Counted from the first letter of the stretch, positions 1-6,412 are shown. The stretch: DNA of 7,036 bases from Prevotella sp. CAG:732 (GCA_000436035.1 FR893274.1:1-7036); one strand, 5' to 3'. The notes: generated by a model from the sequence alone, not told the origin. Program-made: numbers and translations.

Positions 1-256
1 CGGTATCGGCACCACGATAAAGACCCTGGCGAATCACCTCGCCAGCACGTGGAGGACCCATCGTCAAAATACCAACTGTAGAACCTGGATTCTGCTCCTT
101 CAGACGAAGAGCCTGCTCCAATGCGTTCAAATCTTCAGGATTGAAGATAGCAGGAAGAGCTGCACGATTGACAGTGCCTTCGGCAGTCATCGCGTCCTTA
201 CCCACATTTCTTGTGTCAGGTACTTGCTTGGCAAGTACTACGATTTTTAAACTCAT
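1..256 (-). CDS. etfB: Electron transfer flavoprotein beta subunit, N-terminal part (cut by window edge)
   Basis: The reverse strand reads an 85-codon open frame from an ATG at 254-256 to the window edge. It begins MSLKIVVLAKQVPDT and continues with a segment reading ILTMGPPRAGEVIRQGLYRGADT at about residues 63-85. The start (KIVVLxKQVPDT), the middle AIFNPEDLNALEQAL and the LTMGPP...GAD region are typical of EtfB/FixA, the AMP-binding subunit of the cytoplasmic EtfAB heterodimer. EtfAB carries electrons from acyl-CoA dehydrogenases or bifurcating partners; the FAD sits mainly on EtfA. In Bacteroidota etfB is usually followed by etfA and an acyl-CoA dehydrogenase, which would lie beyond the left edge (not seen). 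A divergent promoter upstream and a roughly 110-nt leader fit it being the first gene of its operon. Family assignment is sure; the electron donor cannot be told. Confidence 0.93.
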   Translation of the reverse strand, partial: MSLKIVVLAKQVPDTRNVGKDAMTAEGTVNRAALPAIFNPEDLNALEQALRLKEQNPGSTVGILTMGPPRAGEVIRQGLYRGADT

Positions 257-347
257 ATTAATTATTGGTTATTGTTATAATATTCTAAGTTTGTTAGTGC
301 TCGGTGCTCAAGTTGTCCTCTGCAAGTTCGTGTAATTCGGACTTTCA

Positions 348-365
348 TTGTCCAATTTGGGACAA
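348..365 (-). promoter_or_regulatory. Stem-loop at the 5' end of the etfB leader
   Basis: On the minus strand TTGTCC (365-360) pairs perfectly with GGACAA (353-348) around a 6-nt loop CAAATT. The stem starts roughly 3-6 nt after the transcription start expected from the -7 box at 375-382. A second GGACAA copy lies further along the leader (318-313 on the minus strand), so TTGTCC could pair with either copy. A 5'-end stabiliser is the simplest role; a switch between the two pairings is possible but unproven. Confidence 0.4.
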
Positions 366-374
366 ACACAGCCG

Positions 375-406
375 CAAAAGTACCATTTTTTTGTCTTTTA
401 CCCAAA
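375..406 (-). promoter_or_regulatory. Bacteroidota-type promoter for etfB
   Basis: Read on the minus strand, TTTG (406-403) and TACTTTTG (382-375) match the Bacteroidota primary sigma factor consensus TTTG / TAnnTTTG, separated by 20 bp. Transcription would start near 368-371, giving a leader of about 115 nt before the etfB ATG. Confidence 0.7.
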
Positions 407-423
407 TATTTCGGCATAAAATA

Positions 424-466
424 GCACATTTTAGGAATGTTTGTGCGCAAAAGTGAATATTTGTGC
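424..466. repeat. Direct-repeat and dyad cluster between divergent promoters (possible operator)
   Basis: GAATGTTTGTGC (435-446) and GAATATTTGTGC (455-466) match at 11 of 12 positions and are spaced exactly 20 bp start to start, about two helical turns. The left copy also takes part in inverted repeats: ACATT (426-430) with AATGT (436-440), and GCACA (424-428) with TGTGC (442-446). The cluster fits between the etfB -33 element (403-406) and the fusion-gene -33 element (476-478), ending 9 bp before the latter. That is where an activator or shared regulator would bind. No regulator gene is visible in the window, and the function is inferred from position and symmetry alone. Confidence 0.4.
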
Positions 467-475
467 AAGATTTTC

Positions 476-506
476 TTGTGAGATTAGAATAAAAATTGTA
501 GTTTTG
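476..506 (+). promoter_or_regulatory. Bacteroidota-type promoter for the cytidylyltransferase fusion operon
   Basis: TTG at 476-478 and TAGTTTTG at 499-506 match the -33/-7 consensus with a 20-bp spacer. The expected start is about 510-513, which leaves a leader of roughly 60 nt before the ATG at 573. Confidence 0.7.
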
Positions 507-519
507 TAGGCGAAAGAAA

Positions 520-542
520 CAAATTCTCATGAAGAGAATTTG
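520..542 (+). promoter_or_regulatory. Perfect 9-bp hairpin in the fusion-gene leader
   Basis: CAAATTCTC (520-528) and GAGAATTTG (534-542) are exact reverse complements around the 5-nt loop ATGAA. The hairpin begins about 7-10 nt into the predicted transcript and ends 30 nt before the main start codon. No U tract follows, so it is not an intrinsic terminator. The loop presents an AUG (529-531) that opens the 15-codon leader ORF. Likely roles are 5'-end protection of the mRNA or control of leader translation. Confidence 0.6.
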
Positions 543-576
543 CCAAATCAATAAGAAGCTTAAAAACAAACGATGA
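529..576 (+). CDS. Possible 15-codon leader peptide (uORF), stop overlapping the next start
   Basis: ATG at 529-531 opens a frame encoding MKRICQINKKLKNKR, ending at TGA 574-576. This stop overlaps the start codon of the downstream fusion gene in an ATGA arrangement (ATG 573-575). The peptide is strongly basic, with seven Lys/Arg in 15 residues, partly a result of the A-rich leader. The start lies in the loop of the 9-bp hairpin. Overlapping stop and start codons are typical of translational coupling, so the ORF could couple or meter translation of the enzyme. A chance ORF in A-rich DNA is a real alternative: there is no Shine-Dalgarno sequence and no homologue is known to me. Confidence 0.3.
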   Translation: MKRICQINKKLKNKR

Positions 577-1739
577 AAAAAGTATTTGTAAGTGGCTGCT
601 ACGACCTTCTGCATAGTGGTCATGTGGAATTTTTCCGCCAAGCATCCCAGTATGGAGACCTTTACGTCGGTATCGGCTCCGATGAGACCATCCTTGGCTA
701 TAAGCACCATAAGACTTTCTACCCTGAGCAGGAACGTCTTTTCATGGTGAAATCTATCCGTTATGTCAAGGATGCCTTCATCAACCAAGGAAGCGGCATC
801 ATGGACTTCGTGCCAACGATAGATATTGTGAAACCAGACATTTTTGTGGTCAATGCCGATGGCAGCAGCGAGACCAAGCGCAAGTTCTGCGAGGAGCGTG
901 GCATCGAGTATGTGGTGTTGGAGCGCACTCCTGCCGAGGGATTGACGGCTCGCTCTAGCACCGACATCAAGGACTCTACTTGCCAACTGCCTACTCGTCT
1001 CGACTTGGCGGGTACTTGGATCGACCAACCATACGTGAGCTGTTTTGCACCGGGCTGGGCGATCACCATGTCGCTCGTACCTACCTTCGAGGTGCGTGAG
1101 CGTTGCGGACTTTCCACTTCCACTCGCAATATGATCAAGACGATATGGCCCGTGAAGTTGCCTGACATGAATCCGGAGATTCTTGCCAAGCTCGTGTTCT
1201 GTTTTGAGAACGACCCTGAGCGCAGCGATGGCATCGTGAGCGGTGCGCAAGACAGCATCGGTATCTGTATGCCGGGACTCTGCCGTCATTATTACAACAA
1301 TCGTTTCTGGCCAGAGAAGTTTGAGACTTGCCACGATGACGAGGTGCTCGACTGGTTGGAGAGCCATCTCTGCATGATTCCGATGGAGCCTCGCCGCCCA
1401 GGTTGTTCTGTGGTGGATGGCAAGGACATCACCGAGCCAAAGGTGAAGGCATTGGCAAAGGCAGCCGACGACTGTTGGAATGCCATCCTCGCCAAGGATT
1501 TCGAGGCGTTCGCTTCCGCCTTCAAGGCTTCGTTCGATGCCCAGGTAGCGATGTTCCCAGCCATGATTCAAGGTTGCGTGCAAGGCTTCATCGACGAGTA
1601 TTCCGTATTGCCCGAGGTGCATGCTTGGAAGATGCCAGGAGCAGGTGGCGGTGGCTATCTCGTGCTGGTAGTGGATGACGTGAAGGCGTTCCGTGAGAAG
1701 CATCCGGATGCCATCGAATTGACGATTAGAAGAAAATAA
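573..1739 (+). CDS. Fused cytidylyltransferase-like / GHMP-kinase-like protein (putative sugar or polyol activation enzyme)
   Basis: A 388-residue, apparently cytoplasmic protein with no signal peptide. Residues 1 to about 135 form a TagD/RfaE2-type nucleotidyltransferase: it opens MKKVFVSGCYDLLHSGH, has the HxGH nucleotide-binding motif at 14-17, RYV at 63-65 and the closing RSSTDIK motif at 127-133. Such domains move a nucleotide (usually CMP) onto a phosphorylated sugar or polyol. Residues about 138-388 resemble GHMP kinases of the heptose/fucose type: PTRLDLAGTW (140-149), SGAQD (223-227) with a candidate catalytic Asp227, and the glycine loop KMPGAGGGGYL (353-363). The usual ATP-loop motif GLGSSSA is altered to GLSTSTR (179-185), and this half is only about 250 residues, shorter than the usual 330 or so. 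Domain order is opposite to HldE and unlike Fkp. The start is fixed by the transferase N-terminus. The symporter gene follows 63 nt later, suggesting uptake and activation of one substrate. The substrate is unknown and kinase activity uncertain. Confidence 0.82.
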   Translation: MKKVFVSGCYDLLHSGHVEFFRQASQYGDLYVGIGSDETILGYKHHKTFYPEQERLFMVKSIRYVKDAFINQGSGIMDFVPTIDIVKPDIFVVNADGSSETKRKFCEERGIEYVVLERTPAEGLTARSSTDIKDSTCQLPTRLDLAGTWIDQPYVSCFAPGWAITMSLVPTFEVRERCGLSTSTRNMIKTIWPVKLPDMNPEILAKLVFCFENDPERSDGIVSGAQDSIGICMPGLCRHYYNNRFWPEKFETCHDDEVLDWLESHLCMIPMEPRRPGCSVVDGKDITEPKVKALAKAADDCWNAILAKDFEAFASAFKASFDAQVAMFPAMIQGCVQGFIDEYSVLPEVHAWKMPGAGGGGYLVLVVDDVKAFREKHPDAIELTIRRK

Positions 1740-1753
1740 TGAAGATAGAATCT

Positions 1754-1758
1754 AGGAG
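1754..1758 (+). promoter_or_regulatory. Shine-Dalgarno-like AGGAG, start-deciding candidate for the symporter
   Basis: AGGAG lies 11 nt before an in-frame ATG at 1770, which would add 11 residues to the symporter start chosen here (ATG at 1803). The spacing is long, and Bacteroidota rarely rely on such sites, so this does not settle the start. Confidence 0.25.
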
Positions 1759-1802
1759 TCTTTGTCTTGATGAGCCTCTTGGATTTTCATGGTATAAATG
1801 AT

Positions 1803-3077
1803 ATGAGTAAGATAGTAGATAAGAAATATCTCTTTTCTTTCGCCTTGGTAGCCTCCTTGTTCTTCTTTTGGGGATTCGCCCATAGCATCCTCGACATCTT
1901 GAACAAGCATTTCCAGGACGCCTTGGTTATCTCCAAGTGGCGTTCGGCATTGGTGCAGGCGATGGTGTATGGTGGTTATTTCATCATGGCGTTGCCTGCT
2001 GGAGCCATCATCCGCAAGTGGGGCTACAAGGTGGGAGTCATCACGGGCTTGATGCTCTATGGCATCGGAGCCTTGCTTTTCATTCCGGGCGAGAGCCTGA
2101 TGTCGTTTGAGTTCTTCTTGGCTTGCCTCTTCGTGATAGGATGCGGATTGACTTGTCTGGAGACGGCGGCTAATCCTTATGTGGCTGTGCTCGGCGATGA
2201 GGCGACAGCCCCTTCACGATTGAATCTTGCCCAGTCGCTCAATGGCTTGGGATGGATTGTCGGTCCACTCGTGGGAGGACTCGTGGTCTTCAGTGGCGAG
2301 GATGGCAATAGCGGTTCGGTCTCTTTGCCATACGCCGTCATTGGTGTCATCGTGCTGATTGTCGCCTTTGTCTTCTCTCGCATCCAGTTGCCAGAGATAG
2401 TGGAACAACAAACAAGTATGGATGGAGAAGGAAAGGGTGACAAATGTTTGGGGGCTGATGAGAGCCTTATATATAATAAGGTGGAAGATGCAAGGGAAAA
2501 GGCTGCCTGTGGAAGCAAGGCAGAGCCATCCTTGTGGCATTCCTCCGTCTTTGTCTTCGGTTTGGTAGCTCTCTTCTTCTATGTGGCAGCACAGACGGGC
2601 ATCAATAGTTTCTTCATCAACTATGTGACGGAGAAGGTGCCAACGGTATCTTCCAGAACAGCAGCCTTGTTGCTCTCCTTTGGCGGCATGGGCTTGTTCT
2701 TCGTGGGCAGACTATTGGGCAGTTGGCTGATGAATCGCATCCAGGCGGGCAAGGTGCTCTTGGCATGTGCCATCGGTGGCATCCTCTGCATGGCATACGT
2801 GATTTTGGGTTCAGGCATCTCGGCGTTGGTGGCATTGGTGCTCACCTATCTTTGTGAGGCGACCATGTTCCCTACGATCTTTGCCTTGTCGCTCAATGGC
2901 TTGGGCATCAACGAGACAAAGCGAGGCTCGTCCTTCCTCATCATGAGTATCGTGGGAGGAGCCATCGCCCCAGTGTTGATGGGTGTGATAGGCGAGACCA
3001 ACATGGCTATCGGCTTCATCATCCCGCTCATCTGCTTCATCGTCATCGCCTTGTTTGCTTGCAAGCTGCTGAGATAA
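1803..3077 (+). CDS. FucP-family sugar:H+ symporter (MFS)
   Basis: A hydrophobic protein of 424 residues with the 6+6 transmembrane pattern of the major facilitator superfamily. It aligns along its length with E. coli FucP as I recall it: LFFFWGFAHSILDIL, GGYFIMALPAGAIIRKWGYK, CLETAANPYVAVLG, RLNLAQSLNGLG, and late PTIFALSLNGLG and GSSFLIMSIVGG. Asp31 and Glu120 match the FucP acidic residues (Asp46, Glu135) used for proton coupling, so symport is likely kept. The FucP stretch ANNLND reads AHSILD here, so the substrate may not be fucose. The cytoplasmic loop between the two halves (about 197-243) is hydrophilic and around 20 residues longer than in E. coli. ATG at 1803 is preferred because MSKIVDKKYLFSF leads directly into helix 1; ATG at 1770 is possible. 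It lies 63 nt after the fusion gene on the same strand, with no promoter or terminator seen between them, so they are probably co-transcribed. Confidence 0.88.
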   Translation: MSKIVDKKYLFSFALVASLFFFWGFAHSILDILNKHFQDALVISKWRSALVQAMVYGGYFIMALPAGAIIRKWGYKVGVITGLMLYGIGALLFIPGESLMSFEFFLACLFVIGCGLTCLETAANPYVAVLGDEATAPSRLNLAQSLNGLGWIVGPLVGGLVVFSGEDGNSGSVSLPYAVIGVIVLIVAFVFSRIQLPEIVEQQTSMDGEGKGDKCLGADESLIYNKVEDAREKAACGSKAEPSLWHSSVFVFGLVALFFYVAAQTGINSFFINYVTEKVPTVSSRTAALLLSFGGMGLFFVGRLLGSWLMNRIQAGKVLLACAIGGILCMAYVILGSGISALVALVLTYLCEATMFPTIFALSLNGLGINETKRGSSFLIMSIVGGAIAPVLMGVIGETNMAIGFIIPLICFIVIALFACKLLR

Positions 3078-3099
3078 AATCAGCTAAGCAGGCTTTATC
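3073..3099. terminator. Weak bidirectional hairpin between convergent genes
   Basis: GATAAA (3073-3078) pairs with TTTATC (3094-3099), with an inner GC/GC pair (3083-3084 with 3092-3093), an asymmetric bulge and a 7-nt loop. It overlaps the symporter stop codon and lies 8 bp beyond the ribE stop. It is the only structure in the 29-bp convergent gap and could end transcription from both sides. It is AT-rich and lacks a clean U tract. Confidence 0.3.
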
Positions 3100-3106
3100 G
3101 TGTGTC

Positions 3107-3709
3107 TTATTCAAAACTCTTCAGGCGAGCGATGTACTTGCCTAGGATGTCGAACTCGATGTTCACCGTGGTGCCTACCTCGATGTTGCAGAAGTTGGTG
3201 TTCTGACGGGTGTAAGGGATGATGGCGACGGTGAAGGTGTTGTCGGTAGGTTCGCAAACGGTGAGTGATACGCCATTCACGGTGACGCTGCCCTTATCGA
3301 CGGTGAAGTAACCCTTGCGAGCCATCTCCTTGTTCAACTCATATTCGAAGGTGAAATAGGTGGAGCCATCGGCATCCTTCATGGCGATGCACTTGGCGGT
3401 CTCATCCACGTGGCCCTGCACGATGTGACCATCCAGTCTGCCGTTCATCACCATCGAGCGCTCCACGTTCACCTTGTCGCCCACCTGGAGCAAGCCTAGG
3501 TTGCTGCGGTCGAGTGTTTCCTTCATCGCCGTTACGGTGTAGGTGCCGTCCTTGATTTCCACCACGGTGAGGCACACGCCATTGTGGGCAACGCTCTGGT
3601 CGATGCTGAGTTCATCTACGAAAGAACAAGACAGGGTGAAGTCGATGTTCTCTTTATCATGCTTGATAGCCACGACGGTGGCCATCTCTTCTACGATTCC
3701 ACTAAACAT
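3107..3709 (-). CDS. ribE: Riboflavin synthase, alpha chain
   Basis: A 200-residue cytoplasmic enzyme of normal length. It catalyses the last step of riboflavin synthesis: two 6,7-dimethyl-8-ribityllumazine molecules give riboflavin and 5-amino-6-ribitylaminouracil. It shows the family's internal duplication into two lumazine-binding barrels, residues 1 to about 92 and 93 to about 195. The first carries MFSGIVEE at the N-terminus and SVAHNGVCLTV (39-49); the second carries GHIVQGHVD (94-102) and the matching GSVTVNGVSLTV (140-151). The N-terminal MFSGIVEE fixes the start because it is part of the active-site region. The gene has its own promoter and a leader of only about 20 nt, too short for an FMN riboswitch. 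GH115 lies upstream on the same strand with 62 bp between and no terminator seen, so read-through from it is possible. No other rib gene is in the window. Confidence 0.96.
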   Translation of the reverse strand: MFSGIVEEMATVVAIKHDKENIDFTLSCSFVDELSIDQSVAHNGVCLTVVEIKDGTYTVTAMKETLDRSNLGLLQVGDKVNVERSMVMNGRLDGHIVQGHVDETAKCIAMKDADGSTYFTFEYELNKEMARKGYFTVDKGSVTVNGVSLTVCEPTDNTFTVAIIPYTRQNTNFCNIEVGTTVNIEFDILGKYIARLKSFE

Positions 3710-3735
3710 ATTATTCTCTATTAATGATTTGGCTG

Positions 3736-3767
3736 CAAAGTTATGAAATTTGCGTCAAGTCACCAAA
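3736..3767 (-). promoter_or_regulatory. Bacteroidota-type promoter for ribE
   Basis: On the minus strand TTTG (3767-3764) and TAACTTTG (3743-3736) match the -33/-7 consensus with a 20-bp spacer. The -33 element lies 4 bp beyond the GH115 stop codon. It gives ribE transcription independent of the glucuronidase gene. Confidence 0.7.
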
Positions 3768-3771
3768 CAAT

Positions 3772-6321
3772 TTAAATCACTTTCACCCTTTTCTTTCCTT
3801 TTCTTCCATCCACCACAATCTTTTCGAATATAATCGCTGGGTCGTGAGGTGTGAGTGTGAGCGTGTGGATGCCGTCTGACAATGCAGGCAACTCCAGCTC
3901 AATCACCTTGTCGATGATACGAGTGGCGATGGTAGGGTAGTAGAGATCGTAGATGTTCTCAGGCTTCTCGTTCAAGTCCTTGTTGAAGTTCACTTGGATA
4001 GGCGAAGCGCCATCTAGGCTGACACTATACGTGAGACCGCCCTTGTTGAGATAATCGAGGGTCGATTTCGTGATGATGTGGAGGCGAACCTTCTTGGTGT
4101 GCAGCTTAAACTTATATGTGATGCTGGCTCCCTTCACGCTTTGGGTGTATGGCATCAAGGTCATGCCTGCGAGGCTCTTGCCCATGAATGGAATCTTCGT
4201 CCACTTCGCTTCTGCATCGGTCTTGCTGAAGAAATATGGAGCCTCGATGCTGACCACGCCGTTTTCATCTGCGATGACGTTGCCGCCTTCATCAGCCTTC
4301 TCTATGCGATGGAGTGAAGGACAGGTGTCTTTCTCGAAATCATCGTTCCAAGAGGTATAACCGATGTGCTTCTGGGTCATCATGCCATTCCATTTTCCAT
4401 TCGACATCTTATGATTGTAGAAGTCGCAAAGCTCGGCATCTCGCTTGAAGAGACGCTCGCATTCGTCTGCCCACTCATTGGCTAGTGGGTTGCCTTGCTC
4501 ATAGTACTTGTGGTTCTGGGCTTGGACGAAGTACATCTGATGCAAGTTGCTCATCACCTCGACAGGGAAGAGGATGAGTTGGCGATAGGCATCGTGGTAA
4601 GCGGTAGGAAGAGAGTTGTATTGACGAAGGGCATCAGCCTCCAGTTTGAGATATTGGTTCACCACCTCCTGCCATTCTCCGCTCTCTAGGTCGTAGGTGT
4701 TCTTGTCGAGCATCTCGGCGGTGCAACGACCATTGTACTTGCAGACGAGGTTGAGGATGCGGGCTGCCTCCTCAGCTTGAGATTTTCCGAAGTTCTCATT
4801 GCCAACTTGCTTCGCTCCACCAAACTGCTGCATACAGAAGTCACGGGTGTGGTCGGTGATATGCTCCACGGAGTATTTGTGAGGATTCCACGCCATGTCC
4901 ATGAATTGGCTGATAGGATATTCCATCGGTTTGAGGTCGCCCACGTTGAGAATCCAAAGGCGGTCGATGCCGTTCTCGTAGGCGAGGGTGAGCTGTTCCC
5001 ATGGGTTCTGCACAGGTGTGACGTTGAGGAACTTGGTGTTGCGAGGAGCACCTACGTAATCGACATGATAGTATAAGCCCCAACCGCCCTTGTGCTTGCG
5101 TTCCTGAGCATTGGGCACTCGGCGCACATCGCCCCAGTTGTCATCACATAACAGGAGTGTCACGTCGTCAGGAATCTTCATTCCCTTGTCATAATAATCC
5201 AACACCTCTTTATATAAAGCCCAAACCTGTGGTGTCTCGCTTGCTTTTTTGCCGGTGACGTCAGAGATGATTTGGCGTTGGTCTGCGATGATTTGCTGCA
5301 TCAGTTGGGTGTCGGCATCCTCGCTCATTGCTTCGTCTCCGTCGCCACGCATGCCGATGGTTACGATTTGTTCGGTACCCTTCATGCGTTCGATTCCCTC
5401 ACGGAAGAACTTCTGTAGTCCTTGCTTGTTCTTCTGATAGTTCCAGGCACCCCAACCCTCACGGTTGCGTGCGTATTCCTGGTGGTTGCGAGCCATCGGC
5501 TCATGGTGGGAGGTTCCCATCACAATGCCCATCTCGTCGGCGGTCTTCTCGTTCTCAGGGTCGTCGGCATAGAAAGCCCATCCCCACATGGCAGGCCACA
5601 TCATGTTGCCTCGCAAGCGGAGCACCAGTTCGAATACTCGCTGGTAGAATCGGTGGTCGCCATACTCCGTGCCGTAGGTGTTCTTCACCCAAGACGTGAG
5701 GCAAGGAGCCTCGTCGTTGAGGAAGATGCCACGATAGCGCACGGCTGGTTCGCCATCTGTGTAGATGCCTTTGTTGACGAAGATGGAGTCGTGGTGTTCG
5801 ATAGGCACGTCAGCCCAGTCGTACCAAGGCGATACGCCCATCTGCTGAGAGAGCTCGTAGATGCCATAGATGGTGCCACGGCGATCGCTTCCGGCAATGA
5901 CCAGTTGACCGTCGATGAGGGTGATGATAAATTTCTCGTGCTTGCCTTGGAGTAGTTTGGCATTGATGCGATGCTGTTTGATGAGGCGGTCGATGGCTGC
6001 GGAGTGACCGATGGTACCTACGATAATATTGGCTCTTGCGTTGGCTTGTGAGTTTGAGCCTCCCGACAATGCTGTGTTGGCATCCGAGAGGAGGAAGGCT
6101 GGACTTCCACTCACTTTCTGTATGTCTTTTACGAGGGCTTTGGCGGCATAGTTTACTCCTCTGCAATCGTTATTGTCGAGGTAAATCTGTACCTGATTGT
6201 TGGCATTGAGGAGCAGGTCGCCTTGGTGGAAGGAGACAAACTTATCGGCAGCGGAGAGGCTAAGCGATGAGAGCAAAGCCATGCTTAGGAAAACATTCTT
6301 CTTGAAGTTGTTCAGAGTCAT
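3772..6321 (-). CDS. GH115 xylan alpha-1,2-glucuronidase, secreted
   Basis: An 849-residue protein of about the usual length for glycoside hydrolase family 115. These enzymes remove (4-O-methyl-)glucuronic acid alpha-1,2-linked to xylose in glucuronoxylan. Residues 1-24 form a Sec signal peptide (KK, a hydrophobic run, then LSA before AD) with no lipobox Cys, so a periplasmic location is likely. The order is as in the family: an N-terminal alpha/beta domain (about 25-185, with GSDRRGTIYGIYELSQQMG at 144-162), then the catalytic barrel (about 190-480) with RGIFLNDEAP (197-206), LRGNMMWPAMW (236-246), MGTSHHEPM (268-276), TIGMRGDGDEAM (321-332), LLCDDNWGDVRR (390-401) and GGWGLYYHVDYVGAPRN (412-428). 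A helical region (about 485-640) and a C-terminal beta domain (about 690-835) follow. The acidic and His residues in these barrel motifs are the likely active site; I cannot assign the acid and base. It is divergent from a GH43 gene, fitting a xylan utilisation locus. The frame is intact. Confidence 0.93.
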   Translation of the reverse strand: MTLNNFKKNVFLSMALLSSLSLSAADKFVSFHQGDLLLNANNQVQIYLDNNDCRGVNYAAKALVKDIQKVSGSPAFLLSDANTALSGGSNSQANARANIIVGTIGHSAAIDRLIKQHRINAKLLQGKHEKFIITLIDGQLVIAGSDRRGTIYGIYELSQQMGVSPWYDWADVPIEHHDSIFVNKGIYTDGEPAVRYRGIFLNDEAPCLTSWVKNTYGTEYGDHRFYQRVFELVLRLRGNMMWPAMWGWAFYADDPENEKTADEMGIVMGTSHHEPMARNHQEYARNREGWGAWNYQKNKQGLQKFFREGIERMKGTEQIVTIGMRGDGDEAMSEDADTQLMQQIIADQRQIISDVTGKKASETPQVWALYKEVLDYYDKGMKIPDDVTLLLCDDNWGDVRRVPNAQERKHKGGWGLYYHVDYVGAPRNTKFLNVTPVQNPWEQLTLAYENGIDRLWILNVGDLKPMEYPISQFMDMAWNPHKYSVEHITDHTRDFCMQQFGGAKQVGNENFGKSQAEEAARILNLVCKYNGRCTAEMLDKNTYDLESGEWQEVVNQYLKLEADALRQYNSLPTAYHDAYRQLILFPVEVMSNLHQMYFVQAQNHKYYEQGNPLANEWADECERLFKRDAELCDFYNHKMSNGKWNGMMTQKHIGYTSWNDDFEKDTCPSLHRIEKADEGGNVIADENGVVSIEAPYFFSKTDAEAKWTKIPFMGKSLAGMTLMPYTQSVKGASITYKFKLHTKKVRLHIITKSTLDYLNKGGLTYSVSLDGASPIQVNFNKDLNEKPENIYDLYYPTIATRIIDKVIELELPALSDGIHTLTLTPHDPAIIFEKIVVDGRKGKKRVKVI

Positions 6322-6412
6322 TGTTGTTATTTTTAGTTATTTGACTTTCCTTAAATTTTCACTTGCGAAAGTTTTGTTAGTAATCTTTGTTGCTGAGAAG
6401 AAATCTCGGTTG

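Larger units (their letters stand above)
257..572. other. Divergent intergenic control region, etfB / cytidylyltransferase fusion
   Basis: This 316-bp AT-rich stretch holds no convincing gene apart from a possible 15-codon leader ORF at its right end. It contains a minus-strand promoter for etfB, a plus-strand promoter for the fusion gene, a repeat and dyad cluster between them, and a stem-loop at the start of each predicted transcript. Each is listed separately. Confidence 0.75.

Noticed and set aside
345..1703. A 452-codon open frame on the minus strand, antisense to the fusion gene
   Set aside because: Its product is rich in His, Arg and Leu without any recognisable domain, and the plus strand carries clear transferase and kinase-like motifs over the same bases. 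Long antisense frames arise from the codon bias of the sense gene.
573..1739. Calling the fusion gene fkp (fucokinase/GDP-fucose pyrophosphorylase) or hldE
   Set aside because: At 388 residues it is far shorter than Fkp (about 950), its transferase is TagD/RfaE2-like rather than the Fkp guanylyltransferase type, and HldE has a PfkB-type kinase at the N-terminus instead of a GHMP-like half at the C-terminus.
3710..3771. FMN riboswitch ahead of riboflavin synthase
   Set aside because: Only 62 bp separate ribE from GH115 and the predicted leader is about 20 nt, too short for the roughly 140-nt FMN aptamer; none of its conserved segments are visible.
5422..5955. A 177-codon plus-strand frame inside the GH115 gene, plus several shorter ones
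   Set aside because: It lies wholly antisense to conserved GH115 domains, shows no domain of its own and has no promoter; it is a shadow of the real gene.
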